NCBI GenBank assembly: GCA_016186175.1
Contig: JACPMB010000009.1
Location: 1 to 64,000 of the forward strand
Length of the DNA stretch: 64,000 nucleotides
DNA from: Candidatus Peregrinibacteria bacterium
Lineage (GTDB): Bacteria > Patescibacteriota > Gracilibacteria > Peribacterales > Peribacteraceae
Direction: 5' to 3'
Under the pieces are notes generated by a model. The model made no database searches. It saw nothing but the letters and a program-made list of their open reading frames with translations, and had not been told where the DNA came from. This document shows, piece by piece, positions 1 to 8,704 of the stretch (its first letter is position 1; every line of letters begins with the position of its first letter). A program made the position numbers and the translations under genes.

Positions 1-265
1 TCTCGCGGAAGAAGAGGGCGGAGAAACTGGACTGCATGGGAAGAGGGGGAAATGGCTAAGGATTGCTAAAATCCTAGCATTCACATGCTCAAAATCCGCT
101 TGAATCAGAGCGGGATTATGGGGTGTTTTTCATCGGTTCCAACAAAAAACTTGCCGATAATCAGAAAACCGCTATAGTCGGACTACTGGTGTTTCCTGAA
201 TTCACACTATTCCTTTGTTTGGAATGGTGGCCTTCGCCGTTTGCTTAGTTCTACCTCCGAGTCCA

Positions 266-1474
266 ATGAAAGCCTCTTTCCTCGCCGCGATCAATCAAAT
301 CTGTTCCGAAAAGAACGTCAAGCCCGACCAGGTGATCGAGGCCGTAAAGCAGGCCATCGCAACCGCGTATCGAAAAGATTACGGCAACAAGGAGCAGGAA
401 ATTCGCGTGGAGCTGGAGGAAGGACGCGAAATGCCGACCATTTTGCTCGTGAAAGAAGTGGTGGAAAGCGTGGAGAATGACAATTTCGAGATCAGTATCA
501 GGGATGCGCGCAAGATCAAGCCGGATGCGGAGATCGGCGACGAAATAGCGATTGACGTCACTCCCGTTGAGTACGGCCGCATCGCGACGCAAGCGGCCAA
601 ACAGGTGATTTTGCAAAAGCTTCAGGAGGCCGAAAAGCAGAGCCTGTACGAAATGTTCAAGGATCGCGAAGAGGAATTGCTAACGGCCAACGTCACTAAA
701 GTTGACCCAAACTGGGTGACTCTTGAGATTGAAGGAATGACAGTGAGCCTGCCGTGGCGCGAGCAGATTCCGGGTGAACACTATTATACCGGAAAGCGCA
801 TCCGCGTGTATCTGGACAAAGTGGAGCTTACCGGAAAGGGCCCCCAGCTGCGGATTTCGAGGACTCACCCAAGTCTGGTGAAAAAACTGCTGGAGCTCGA
901 AATTCCGGAAGTGCGCAACGGCGATGTGGAGATCATGGGCATCGCCCGCGACGCCGGATTCCGGAGCAAAGTGGCTGTAAAAAGCAACGACCCGCGCATT
1001 GACCCGATCGGCGCGTGCGTCGGGCAAAAGGGCGTACGCATCCAGGCAGTGATGGAGGAGATCAATGGCGAGCGCGTGGACATGATCGAATATTCGCCGG
1101 ATCCGATTAAATTGATTTCACTGGCTCTTCAGCCCGCCGCGATCTCCGCGGTTATAATTGTGAACGATCAGGAGCGTTTGGATGAACAGGGCCGCAAAGT
1201 GAAGAAACGAGCCGCTGTCTTCGTGGAAGAAGCCCAGCGCCCCATGGCGATCGGCAAGAAAGGCCAGAACATCCGCCTTGCCACGCAGCTTACCGGCTAC
1301 GAGCTGGACATGTACAACTATGCCGAACTGCCGGCCTTTAAGGCGAAACTCGCGGAGCTGAGGGGCGAGCCGCTCCCTTCTTCCGGCGCCGAAGCACCAC
1401 CCGCTGAGTCGGCAGGAGAACCCTCCCCCAATGCAGAAGGTACCGGCGTCGCCACGGAAACAACCGATAATTGA
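266..1474 (+). CDS. nusA: Transcription termination/antitermination factor NusA
   Basis: NusA binds RNA polymerase and nascent RNA and modulates pausing, termination and antitermination. The 402-residue product has the NusA N-terminal domain (about 1-125), an S1 domain (about 135-200) and two KH domains, visible from the GxxGxxG-type loops GQKGVRIQ and GKKGQNIR. The usual KH order is kept, and the protein stops soon after KH2 with a short Pro/Ala/Glu tail, so the acidic repeats of E. coli NusA are absent. The ATG at 266 was chosen because the family N-terminus (MKASFLAAINQICSEK) begins there; the frame is open back to 215. The usual upstream partner rimP is not seen in the 265 bases before it. 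No strong promoter is obvious, although a weak extended -10 (TGCTTAGTT) lies just upstream. Confidence 0.96.
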   Translation: MKASFLAAINQICSEKNVKPDQVIEAVKQAIATAYRKDYGNKEQEIRVELEEGREMPTILLVKEVVESVENDNFEISIRDARKIKPDAEIGDEIAIDVTPVEYGRIATQAAKQVILQKLQEAEKQSLYEMFKDREEELLTANVTKVDPNWVTLEIEGMTVSLPWREQIPGEHYYTGKRIRVYLDKVELTGKGPQLRISRTHPSLVKKLLELEIPEVRNGDVEIMGIARDAGFRSKVAVKSNDPRIDPIGACVGQKGVRIQAVMEEINGERVDMIEYSPDPIKLISLALQPAAISAVIIVNDQERLDEQGRKVKKRAAVFVEEAQRPMAIGKKGQNIRLATQLTGYELDMYNYAELPAFKAKLAELRGEPLPSSGAEAPPAESAGEPSPNAEGTGVATETTDN

Positions 1475-1504
1475 GGAGTTCCTACGAATTGAGTGAGCAG
1501 TGTT

Positions 1505-1807
1505 TCAGCCCAGAAATTTGTCCACTACGCCAAATCCTTTATGCGTAAGCCGTGCTTTTTCGATCATATCCCAATACTTTTGATAGGCGACGCCGGTCAG
1601 GATTTTGACAGTCCACTGCTCGCCGTTTTTTTCGCACAGCCCGCAGATAAATTTCGCATGCGATTGTAATAGCAGTTCGCCAAAGCTCACTCTGGTTTGC
1701 TCGGAAACCATTTTGACATTTCCTTCGATCGGCGGCATTAGTTCCAACGCATCAATACGTTTCAATTCCTCTGTAATTCTGTCATGACGCGAGGCTGATG
1801 TATTCAT
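1505..1807 (-). CDS. Hypothetical protein, 100 aa
   Basis: I do not recognise this protein. It is a small, mixed-charge, probably cytoplasmic protein with no signal peptide or membrane segment. A CGLC pair near residue 55 could be a metal or redox site, but the second pair needed for a zinc ribbon is missing. It is convergent with nusA (30 bases between stops) and divergent from the DnaQ/DinG-like gene. The ATG at 1807 gives a plausible N-terminus (MNTSASRHDRITEELKRID). The reading frame is clean and has sensible amino-acid use, so it is probably real. Confidence 0.6.
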   Translation of the reverse strand: MNTSASRHDRITEELKRIDALELMPPIEGNVKMVSEQTRVSFGELLLQSHAKFICGLCEKNGEQWTVKILTGVAYQKYWDMIEKARLTHKGFGVVDKFLG

Positions 1808-1898
1808 AGATGGCGTGACAAAAAGAGCACTTATTAAAACTCAGCACATTAGATGTGTCAAGTATATAGCGAGCCGCAGTCTCTCTATCCTCTGCTTA

Positions 1899-4316
1899 AT
1901 GAAACTCCCCTCTCTGCCATTCGTCGTTCTGGATACGGAAACGACCGGCTTGGTTCCGAAAGTGCACAAAGTGATTGAATTCGCCAGCGTCGAAGTTCGG
2001 GACGGAGAAGTGCAGACTGAATACGATCAATTGTTTCATAACGCCGATGTGCCTCCCGTCGTGCAGACGCTAACGCGGATCAGGACGACGGACCTGACCG
2101 GCATGCCGGTTCTCCGGGAGCGTATGGAAGATATTCTTCGGCATATTCCAAAAGACGCGCTGATTGTAGGGCAAAACATTGCCTTTGATATTGGCATGTT
2201 GAAAGGCGAAGGAATTGATTTGAGCGATCGGCCGTTAATAGACACGGCCATGCTGGCGTCGCTCGTATTCCCGGAGCTGGAAAGCTACTCACTCGGATAC
2301 CTGAGCGCCGCACTGAAATTGAACCATGAGCCGCGGCATCGGGCTCTGGGAGACGCCAGGGCAACGCTGGAACTTCTTGGTAAATGCTGGGAGCGTCTGC
2401 TCGGACTTCCACAGAGCCTGCGCGATCTCGCCGATGCGATCATGGAGCGCGGCCCGAATGGCTACAAGATGTTTTTTAAGGCCATTCCTGCATCAAAATC
2501 AAAAAAAGAGCCGGCGTGGATGAAATGGCAGGAAGCGTCACCGGCTCCGTCTTTCGTAAGCGTCGCGGCTGCCGTGTTCAAAACTGGAGAAATCGGCGTT
2601 CCTGACATTGTTGACGAGCCTCTTTATCCGGAGCATTTGCAATGTTTGATTGAAGGGGCAATGGCAGATACATCCGCACGTCATTGGATTGCTGTAAAAA
2701 ATCTCAGACGGACGGCTTGGTGTTCCAAGGCGAATGTCCGCGTCATTAGACCTCCTAACTCGTTGGTTGACGTCAATGCCGTACTCAATTTTGCCAGGCA
2801 AAAGGAGTACACCGCCGACGAAGCGACGCTTGCGCTCAAACTGGCGTGGTACGAGCCTGGACGCCGCGATCAGTTCCCATTGCATGGAGGGGAAGAGTCG
2901 GTATGGAACGGGAAACTAAGCTGCACGGCGGAATCGAAGGAGTATCTGAATCAATTCAGCGATCTGCCGTCCGTCGTGCTTGTGGATCACAGGGAACTGC
3001 TGGAATTTTTGCAGCATCCGGATCACCCGGGCGCCAGGGCGATGAACGAATCCGCCAATTCGGCTGCGCGCGTGATTATTGACGACGCCTCCATGCTGGA
3101 GGACACGTCCACCAAGGCTTACGGCTGGTTCTGTTCGATGGACGACATGCGCGCCGCGGCGCAGGGAGACGTCATTCTTACGCGATTTGCGGATACGCTT
3201 CAATTATGGGTGGAGAAAGTCCGCCAATTTCAGGATATCCGATATCTTACGAGCGGCGACTTGGGATCGCCCGACTGCAAAGGGCTGTTGAATCTCCTGG
3301 AAGAAATCATGCAAAGGGAATGGCCGGCAAAACTTCTCCGGTATCTGGAAGATTTGCGCAACATACTGCAAACCGAAAATCTCGCGCACCGCATCGCGTG
3401 GATAGAACAAAAACCGAACGGAAGCCAGATTCTGCAATCGGTCCCTGAACGGATCGGCCGGCTGCTAAGCGATAATCTGTTCAAGCGTTTCTCCACGACC
3501 CTTCTTGTTCCGCAAGGATCGGCGAAGATGTTGCCGGAAATTCTTCCGCCGCATGATTCCGGATTGCAAATTGCGAATTACGGAAGCCTCCGCAATCCGC
3601 CATTCTGCCCCCCGTCCGACCGGATCGTTCTGGCGAGCGCTCAGGACGATATTCGCAATTTTATTCCCATTGCCTTTGAAGCCCATCCCGACCTTGAAGC
3701 GATTTTCATGTCCCCCATCTCCGGCAAAATTGTGATCATTCTTCCCGGCAAGAGCGCCATCGAAGATCTATACATAAAGTATTCGGAAGCGCTTGAGGCA
3801 AAAGGAACGGAAATGATCTGCCAGGGCATGAGCGGCGGCATGGGGCGGATGCAGGCCGAATTCCTCGCGTCCGGCGGGTCTGCCGTGTGGCTCGTGACAC
3901 CATGGATGTTTGAGGGGACGGATTTGCCGACAGGCACGGTGAACCGCCTGATCTTGAAGGCGCTGCCATTCGATCATCCAAATCATCCGGTTTTGAGCCG
4001 CCGCGCACAGCATTATCGCGATCCGTTCAACGAATATTCCCTTCCACGCCTGATGCACCGCCTATTCCGTCTGCTTCGGACATTTGCCCGAATCAGAACC
4101 ACCGATGTAGATGTGCGCATACTGGATGACCGCATCACAACAAAAGCATACGGGAAAACAGTGAAGGCGTATCTGGAACAATTTTCACCTCCCGGTGCGC
4201 CTTCCGTCGCGCCGGCGGCGCCTTCCGCGGAAGCAAAAGACGCAAAAGAGATGAATGGTGAAAAGAGAGAGCGCAAGAAAAATCCGCAGCCGAAAGATCA
4301 GATGGCGTTGTTTTGA
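1899..4316 (+). CDS. DnaQ-type 3'-5' exonuclease fused to a degenerate DinG-like helicase
   Basis: Residues about 8-175 form a DEDDh exonuclease: VLDTETTG gives the first Asp and Glu, NIAFDIGML the second Asp, and HRALGDA the His/Asp motif. The remaining ~600 residues follow the layout of Gram-positive DinG (exonuclease plus XPD/DinG helicase). The C-terminal DinG motif is visible (WMFEGTDLP, LILKALPFDHPNHPVLSRR). However, no GxGKT/S Walker A is present, the DEAH position reads DDAS, and the motif VI region (RLFRLLRTFARIR) lacks the QGxGRLIR pattern. It is therefore probably an active nuclease with a non-hydrolysing helicase-like part. The ATG at 1899 was chosen because homology starts there and TATCCT ends 7 nt before it; the frame is open from 1815. 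The C-terminal ~40 residues are an Ala/Lys-rich tail. Confidence 0.85.
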   Translation: MKLPSLPFVVLDTETTGLVPKVHKVIEFASVEVRDGEVQTEYDQLFHNADVPPVVQTLTRIRTTDLTGMPVLRERMEDILRHIPKDALIVGQNIAFDIGMLKGEGIDLSDRPLIDTAMLASLVFPELESYSLGYLSAALKLNHEPRHRALGDARATLELLGKCWERLLGLPQSLRDLADAIMERGPNGYKMFFKAIPASKSKKEPAWMKWQEASPAPSFVSVAAAVFKTGEIGVPDIVDEPLYPEHLQCLIEGAMADTSARHWIAVKNLRRTAWCSKANVRVIRPPNSLVDVNAVLNFARQKEYTADEATLALKLAWYEPGRRDQFPLHGGEESVWNGKLSCTAESKEYLNQFSDLPSVVLVDHRELLEFLQHPDHPGARAMNESANSAARVIIDDASMLEDTSTKAYGWFCSMDDMRAAAQGDVILTRFADTLQLWVEKVRQFQDIRYLTSGDLGSPDCKGLLNLLEEIMQREWPAKLLRYLEDLRNILQTENLAHRIAWIEQKPNGSQILQSVPERIGRLLSDNLFKRFSTTLLVPQGSAKMLPEILPPHDSGLQIANYGSLRNPPFCPPSDRIVLASAQDDIRNFIPIAFEAHPDLEAIFMSPISGKIVIILPGKSAIEDLYIKYSEALEAKGTEMICQGMSGGMGRMQAEFLASGGSAVWLVTPWMFEGTDLPTGTVNRLILKALPFDHPNHPVLSRRAQHYRDPFNEYSLPRLMHRLFRLLRTFARIRTTDVDVRILDDRITTKAYGKTVKAYLEQFSPPGAPSVAPAAPSAEAKDAKEMNGEKRERKKNPQPKDQMALF

Positions 4317-4340
4317 AAGGCAGCTCAGATGACCCGTGCG

Positions 4341-5738
4341 TCAGTCCGCTCCTTTTCTGGAAAGAACCGTAAATACCGTTCTCCAAAGTATCCAAACATC
4401 CAGCATCGGCGACCATTCCTCGATATACCGCAAATCAAGACGGACTTCTTCGTCAAAACTCAGATTCGACCGCCCGGAAATCTGGGCCAGTCCGGTCATA
4501 CCCGGCTTTACCGCGAAGACGCGCCGTTGTTCCAGGGAGTAACGTTCCACTTCCTCGGGAAGATGCGGACGCGGCCCAACCAGTGAGAGCTGGCCTGCGA
4601 AAACGTTGAGCAATTGCGGCAATTCGTCCAGCGAGAACCGGCGCAGGAATCTCCCGAAGCTGGTCACGCGTGGATCATCGCGGATTTTGAAGAGCGGGCC
4701 ATCCAGCCGGTGATTGAGCGTCAAGAGATTCTGCTTGTGCGTGTCCGCGCCGCGCACCATCGAGCGGAATTTTAGAATGGAGATGCGGCGCCTTCCATGC
4801 TCTCCAATGCGGGCTGAGACATAGAGGATTGGCCAGCCGCCGCCGAGAAGAACCATCAATGCAAGTAAGAGAAACAGCGGGGATAAAAGCAGAATAAGAA
4901 GCGCGCCAGCGACAATGTCGAATAACCGCTTAAGCACCCTGCCCCATCCATCGAGAGTGGTCGGCTGGAAGCGGATCATCGGCAGCGGTCCCAGTCGTTC
5001 GACGAGCAGCTGATGCGGGACGTCGGCCAGAACCGGCGGCAGGAACGCGTAACCCACGTGGCGGCTGCGACATTCGTTAATTAGAGCTAGCGTCATGTCG
5101 CTTTCCGGATCAGGGTCCGTCTGAAGCACAAGATCAATCTGTTGATTCTGATGGAATATTCGTTTGAGCGCGCCGAGATCCTGCAAATGGCCGAGATACG
5201 CGTATCGCTCGTCGTGTTTAAAAGTGAACAGCGCCGTCTCTGCGAGCCCCTGACGTCCGACGGATACGACTACTCTTTTCCCGACTCCGGATCGCAGGAA
5301 CGACCTTTGGATGATAGTGAGCGCCGCTCTGATTAGTATGGAGAACACGGCGATGAACCCGGTCCCGTAAAGCAGCAGTGCGCGTGAAAAGAAGAGCTGT
5401 TTTCGGACCAGGAAATACCACGCGATCACAAGCGCGACCCAGAGCGCGGTCGCAATCAGCACCCGTCCTGCTTCCAGGAACGCGCTTTCCGTGGATTCGA
5501 GCGTATAGAGGCCCATTAACGCCGCGATGACCAGAAATGTGCCGACTCCCGGCACTACAAAGTGAATCGCGTACCAAGCCATCGGCGGGAGAGTGCCCGA
5601 TGCGTCGGCAAGCCCCAGCCCCGGGATCAGTATGATATTCAGCGAGCGCAAACGGTACGCGAGCAGCAGCGCCGCGAGCGCCGCAAGGGCGTCTAAAGGC
5701 ACCCGCAGGACGCCGAAGATCGCCTCGGATTTCTTCAC
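4341..5738 (-). CDS. Polyprenyl-phosphate sugar-1-phosphate transferase (WbaP/WcaJ type)
   Basis: This integral membrane enzyme transfers a hexose-1-phosphate to undecaprenyl phosphate to start a surface polysaccharide or glycan. The 465 residues show four or five N-terminal membrane spans, a CoA-binding-like middle domain, a membrane hairpin (KRLFDIVAGALLILLL) and the catalytic bacterial sugar transferase domain. Catalytic-domain motifs include KFRSM, RRFSLDELPQLLNVF, GQLSLVGPRP and KPGMTGLAQISGR. The start is GTG at 5738, with TAAACT 6 nt upstream, fitting a leaderless message. It is convergent with the DnaQ/DinG-like gene. No glycosyltransferase cluster adjoins it; the flippase at 26.4 kb and GT-C enzyme at 49-51 kb could act in the same pathway. 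Confidence 0.93.
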   Translation of the reverse strand: MKKSEAIFGVLRVPLDALAALAALLLAYRLRSLNIILIPGLGLADASGTLPPMAWYAIHFVVPGVGTFLVIAALMGLYTLESTESAFLEAGRVLIATALWVALVIAWYFLVRKQLFFSRALLLYGTGFIAVFSILIRAALTIIQRSFLRSGVGKRVVVSVGRQGLAETALFTFKHDERYAYLGHLQDLGALKRIFHQNQQIDLVLQTDPDPESDMTLALINECRSRHVGYAFLPPVLADVPHQLLVERLGPLPMIRFQPTTLDGWGRVLKRLFDIVAGALLILLLSPLFLLLALMVLLGGGWPILYVSARIGEHGRRRISILKFRSMVRGADTHKQNLLTLNHRLDGPLFKIRDDPRVTSFGRFLRRFSLDELPQLLNVFAGQLSLVGPRPHLPEEVERYSLEQRRVFAVKPGMTGLAQISGRSNLSFDEEVRLDLRYIEEWSPMLDVWILWRTVFTVLSRKGAD

Positions 5739-5815
5739 AGTAACAGTTTAGCGGATTCTTACGGAGCACACGGTTTGGGATTAGACATGGCGCCGTGCCT
5801 AGAACCATGAATGGC

Positions 5816-5847
5816 CGCGCCACGGCAATCGCGATTGCCGTGGCGCG
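5816..5847. repeat. 32-bp perfect palindrome between a sugar transferase gene and tRNA-Thr
   Basis: Sixteen bases (CGCGCCACGGCAATCG) are followed directly by their exact reverse complement, with no spacer. It lies 10 bases beyond the 3' end of tRNA-Thr. It could form a hairpin in the tRNA transcript, but no U tract follows on that strand; on the + strand it is followed by AGTTTT. Confidence 0.85.
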
Positions 5848-5857
5848 CAGTTTTACG

Positions 5858-5932
5858 TGGAGCCGCCGGAGAGAATTGAACTCTCTACCCACGCATTACA
5901 AGTGCGTTGCTCTGCCGATGAGCTACGGCGGC
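5858..5932 (-). tRNA. tRNA-Thr (anticodon TGT)
   Basis: The 75-nt gene folds as a normal cloverleaf. The acceptor stem is GCCGCCG/CGGCGGC, the anticodon stem is ACGCA/TGCGT with loop CTTGTAA, and the T arm is GAGAG-TTCAATT-CTCTC. The terminal CCA is encoded. Anticodon TGT reads ACA and, by wobble, other Thr codons. Confidence 0.96.
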
Positions 5933-5943
5933 CCGCAACAGCA

Positions 5944-5972
5944 AGACTACAAGGGCGGCAAAATCACGACAA
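5944..5972 (-). promoter_or_regulatory. Promoter of tRNA-Thr
   Basis: On the minus strand, TTGTCG is followed by a 17-nt spacer and TAGTCT. The predicted start lies about 5 nt before the mature 5' end of the tRNA. It is back-to-back with the rnpB promoter. Confidence 0.65.
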
Positions 5973-5977
5973 TCTTG

Positions 5978-6006
5978 TTGTTTAAAACTTCAAAACGCGC
6001 GATATT
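5978..6006 (+). promoter_or_regulatory. Promoter of rnpB
   Basis: TTGTTT, a 17-nt spacer and GATATT predict transcription from about 6013, which coincides with the 5' strand of the RNase P RNA closing helix. Confidence 0.7.
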
Positions 6007-6011
6007 GCAGC

Positions 6012-6483
6012 TTCCCGCTCTTTGGATGATCGCTTCGGCGCAGTCTTGCCCTGAGCGCAAGCGAAGGACAGGCGAGGCCTTAGAGGAACGTCCGGGCTTC
6101 ACCGGAACGCCATGTGGGTAACGCCCATCTTCATGTCGTATATCAAAAGGACATGAACGGACCAGTGCCACAGTGACGAATCTCGTTCGCATCTCCGTTC
6201 GACGGAGACCAAGATGAGAGTGAAACGCCCCGGGAACCGGGGTCATTCGCGCTTGCGCCATGCAACGCGAAGGAGGGTAAACTCATGGTGAAGCAAGGAG
6301 GATTTGGGTCGCGGGAATTTTGATGGTTCCGTCATCCCCGCCGCCCCTCCGCTAGAAATCGGCAGCAATGCCGATTCCAGAGAGATGATCATCGTTGTTA
6401 AGTGCCGATTTATCTGTAGCGAGCTCCGTCGAACCAAATCGGCAACTGACAATACAGAACCCGGCGTACAGAAGAGTGGAAAC
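6012..6483 (+). ncRNA. rnpB: RNase P RNA
   Basis: This is the catalytic RNA of RNase P, which trims tRNA 5' leaders. All main conserved regions appear in order: GAGGAACGTCCGGGC (6083-6097), GCCACAG (6167-6173), GTGAAAC near 6210, GGTAAACTC (6276-6284), AGCAAGG (6292-6298), AGAGATGATC (6381-6390) and ACAGAACCCGGC (6454-6465). The ends can pair as helix P1 (TTCCCGCTCTTTG near 6012 with CAGAAGAGTGGAA near 6469-6481). The first conserved block has C where most bacteria have A (GGAACGTCC against GGAAAGTCC). An insertion-like CCCTGAGCGCAAGCGAAGG (6049-6067) resembles a REP element found elsewhere in the window. No protein-coding gene occupies this stretch. Confidence 0.93.
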
Positions 6484-6489
6484 GGATCT

Positions 6490-6509
6490 GGCGGCGCATG
6501 CCGCCTTTT
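6490..6509 (+). terminator. Intrinsic terminator of rnpB
   Basis: GGCGGC-GCAT-GCCGCC forms a six-pair GC stem with a four-base loop, followed immediately by TTTT. It sits 7 nt after the 3' end of the RNase P RNA. Confidence 0.85.
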
Positions 6510-6540
6510 CCGTATGCAAAAAGCGCAGCGATTAAGTGCG

Positions 6541-6993
6541 TCAACGTGTAACGCTTATATTTTCTGCTCTCTCGGCTCCCGGCGCGGCTACCGTGATGCT
6601 GCCGTTTGCGCCTTCTATTATCGTATAGCGCGTGCCGGTTCCTGTCGCCGCGACTTGCGGATCGCGCGGTATGTCGGTGAGATATATGCCGAAGAGCGCA
6701 TTCAGACTCACGCCGCTGAACGCCGTCTCGCAATCAGCGGGCGGGACGTCTGGCTGGCAAATAATTTTGGGCGCGTCTTTCGGAATTCCCGCAGGTAACT
6801 TGCCGCTGTTATCCAGCGCGTATGCGCCGACTGCGTTCGCAATCGAATTGACATCCGACCGGCGCTGCTCGTCCCTCGCTTCCGAGAGCGATTTCGCAGG
6901 ATTTATGGCGACGATGACGATGGACGCCAGAATGACGATGATTCCGATCACCAGAAGCAATTCGATTAAGGTGAAGCTGGATCGAGAAGGCAT
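6541..6993 (-). CDS. Type IV pilin-like protein (class III signal peptide)
   Basis: This is a pilin or pseudopilin that would be cleaved and N-methylated by a prepilin peptidase and assembled into a type IV pilus or competence-type fibre. The 150-residue product starts with a short basic leader and the canonical FTLIELL motif, with Glu at +5, followed by a ~20-residue hydrophobic helix. The globular part has two cysteines (near residues 78 and 87) suited to a disulfide. No assembly genes (pilB, pilC, pilD) adjoin it. An extended -10 (TGGTATAGT, minus strand, hexamer at 7020-7025) predicts a leader of about 20 nt. It is divergent from purH. Confidence 0.92.
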   Translation of the reverse strand: MPSRSSFTLIELLLVIGIIVILASIVIVAINPAKSLSEARDEQRRSDVNSIANAVGAYALDNSGKLPAGIPKDAPKIICQPDVPPADCETAFSGVSLNALFGIYLTDIPRDPQVAATGTGTRYTIIEGANGSITVAAPGAERAENISVTR

Positions 6994-7100
6994 ACGAAAG
7001 AGAAATAATTCCGCAGCAGACTATACCAATGTCCGCGCAGCCCCGCATACTTTATTCTTTTTCGCTAGCCAAAGCCCAACATGGCATATACACTCATAGC

Positions 7101-8609
7101 GTGGGCAAACGCGCGCTTCTCTCCGTTTACGACAAGACCGGCATTGAAGAATTTGCGCGGATATTGACGGAGCTCGACTTTGAAATCATCAGCACCGGCG
7201 GAACGCTAAAGACACTGAAAAAAGCCGGAATTCCTGCGATTGCCGTCGAGGATGTGACCGGATTCTCCGAATGTTTCGGAGGCCGCGTGAAGACGATGCA
7301 CCCGGCTGTTTTCGGCGGCATTTTGTTCCGCCGCGGGAATCCAGACGACGAGGCAAGCGCGGATAAGCAGAAAATCGCGCCGATAGGCCTCGTGTGCGTG
7401 AACTTGTATCCATTTGCGGATAAGCAGGACATCGAAACGATAGATATAGGCGGCCCCGCGCTGCTCAGGAGCGCAGCGAAGAACTATGAAGATGTGATCG
7501 TCGTCTGCGATCCGGCAGATTACAAACGCGTGGCCGCGGAGCTAAAAATCGGCGCTCCGTCGCAGCGCCTTCGCAGAGAGCTCGCCGCCAAAGCGTTCCT
7601 CCGCACCGCGGCGTACGATACGATGATAACTGAATGGCTTTCGGACGGAAAGAACACGGGGGTCATGCTCACGGACGGGCAAACGCTGCGATATGGGGAA
7701 AACCCGCATCAGTGGGGAAAATATTTTTCCATCTTTGAACCCTCCCATCCCGCCAGAACGACCGTTCAGCCGGAGGAGAAAGGAGTCTGCTGGCAAAAAC
7801 TCCAGGGCAAGGAAGTCAGTTATCTCAACCTTCTGGACGCCGATGCGGCGTGGGCGGCGGCGAATGAATTTGAGGCGCCGACCGCCGTTTTCGTAAAACA
7901 CGCGAATCCGTCGGGCATCGCATCGCGCGAAAGCATAGAGGATGCGTTCCAGCTGGCTTATGACGCCGACCGCCTTTCCGCGTTCGGGGTGATCATCGCG
8001 CTTAACCGGGGATGCACCGCGGAGATCGCGCAGAAGATCATCGAGCAGAAAATATTCGTGGAGGTTATAATTGCGCCGTCATTTGAAAACGGCACGCTGG
8101 AAATACTGAGGCAGAAGCCGAATATTCGAGTCATAGTTGCGTATGGCGGATTGCTTCAAAATTATCGTTCCGCCCTCGGAGGCATGCTGGTTCAGAATAC
8201 GGATGATCGAATCGTCACGGAGCGGGATCTGACGGTCGTCACGGAAAAGAAGCCGTCCGCGGATCAGGTTCGCGATCTCCTCTTCGCATGGAAATGCGTT
8301 AAGCACTGCAAGAGCAACGCCATTGTTTTCGCGAAGGATCGCGTGACGGTGGGGATCGGCGCCGGTCAGACAAGCAGGGTGGACGCCGCCTGGATCGCGG
8401 CGAAGAGGGCCGGAAAGAAGGCGAATGGAGCGGTTATGGCGAGCGACGCCTTTTTCCCTTTCCCTGATTCGGTGGAGGAAGCTGCAAGCCGCGGGATTGC
8501 CGCCATTATCCAGCCCGGCGGCTCAGTACGTGATCAGGAAATCTTTGCGAAAGCCGGAGCGCTGGAGGTGGTGATGGTTACAACGGGAGTGCGGGCATTC
8601 CGACACTGA
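7101..8609 (+). CDS. purH: Bifunctional AICAR formyltransferase/IMP cyclohydrolase
   Basis: PurH catalyses the last two steps of de novo IMP synthesis. The N-terminal MGS-like cyclohydrolase domain starts at GKRALLSVYDKTG and covers about residues 1-190. The C-terminal formyltransferase domain contains KHANPSG, with the catalytic Lys-His, and the usual C-terminus (VVMVTTGVRAFRH). The frame is open from 7029, but the family N-terminus corresponds to the GTG at 7101, and TATACA ends 8 nt before that GTG, which fits a leaderless message. The resulting 502 residues are slightly short for the family. It stands alone, without other pur genes in the window, so it may serve salvage from AICAR or complete a scattered pathway. 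Confidence 0.95.
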   Translation: MGKRALLSVYDKTGIEEFARILTELDFEIISTGGTLKTLKKAGIPAIAVEDVTGFSECFGGRVKTMHPAVFGGILFRRGNPDDEASADKQKIAPIGLVCVNLYPFADKQDIETIDIGGPALLRSAAKNYEDVIVVCDPADYKRVAAELKIGAPSQRLRRELAAKAFLRTAAYDTMITEWLSDGKNTGVMLTDGQTLRYGENPHQWGKYFSIFEPSHPARTTVQPEEKGVCWQKLQGKEVSYLNLLDADAAWAAANEFEAPTAVFVKHANPSGIASRESIEDAFQLAYDADRLSAFGVIIALNRGCTAEIAQKIIEQKIFVEVIIAPSFENGTLEILRQKPNIRVIVAYGGLLQNYRSALGGMLVQNTDDRIVTERDLTVVTEKKPSADQVRDLLFAWKCVKHCKSNAIVFAKDRVTVGIGAGQTSRVDAAWIAAKRAGKKANGAVMASDAFFPFPDSVEEAASRGIAAIIQPGGSVRDQEIFAKAGALEVVMVTTGVRAFRH

Positions 8610-8704
8610 ACAATTTACCCGCTCGCTGCACGCAATCATTTGGCGCGCTGCCGTCCGCGCCGACATACGGTGCAATCGAAGGTGTTGATTTGATTGAGGC
8701 GGCC

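Noticed and set aside
5795-6452. Several short open frames on both strands
   Set aside because: They cross tRNA-Thr and the conserved blocks of RNase P RNA; RNA structure, promoter and terminator explain this stretch.
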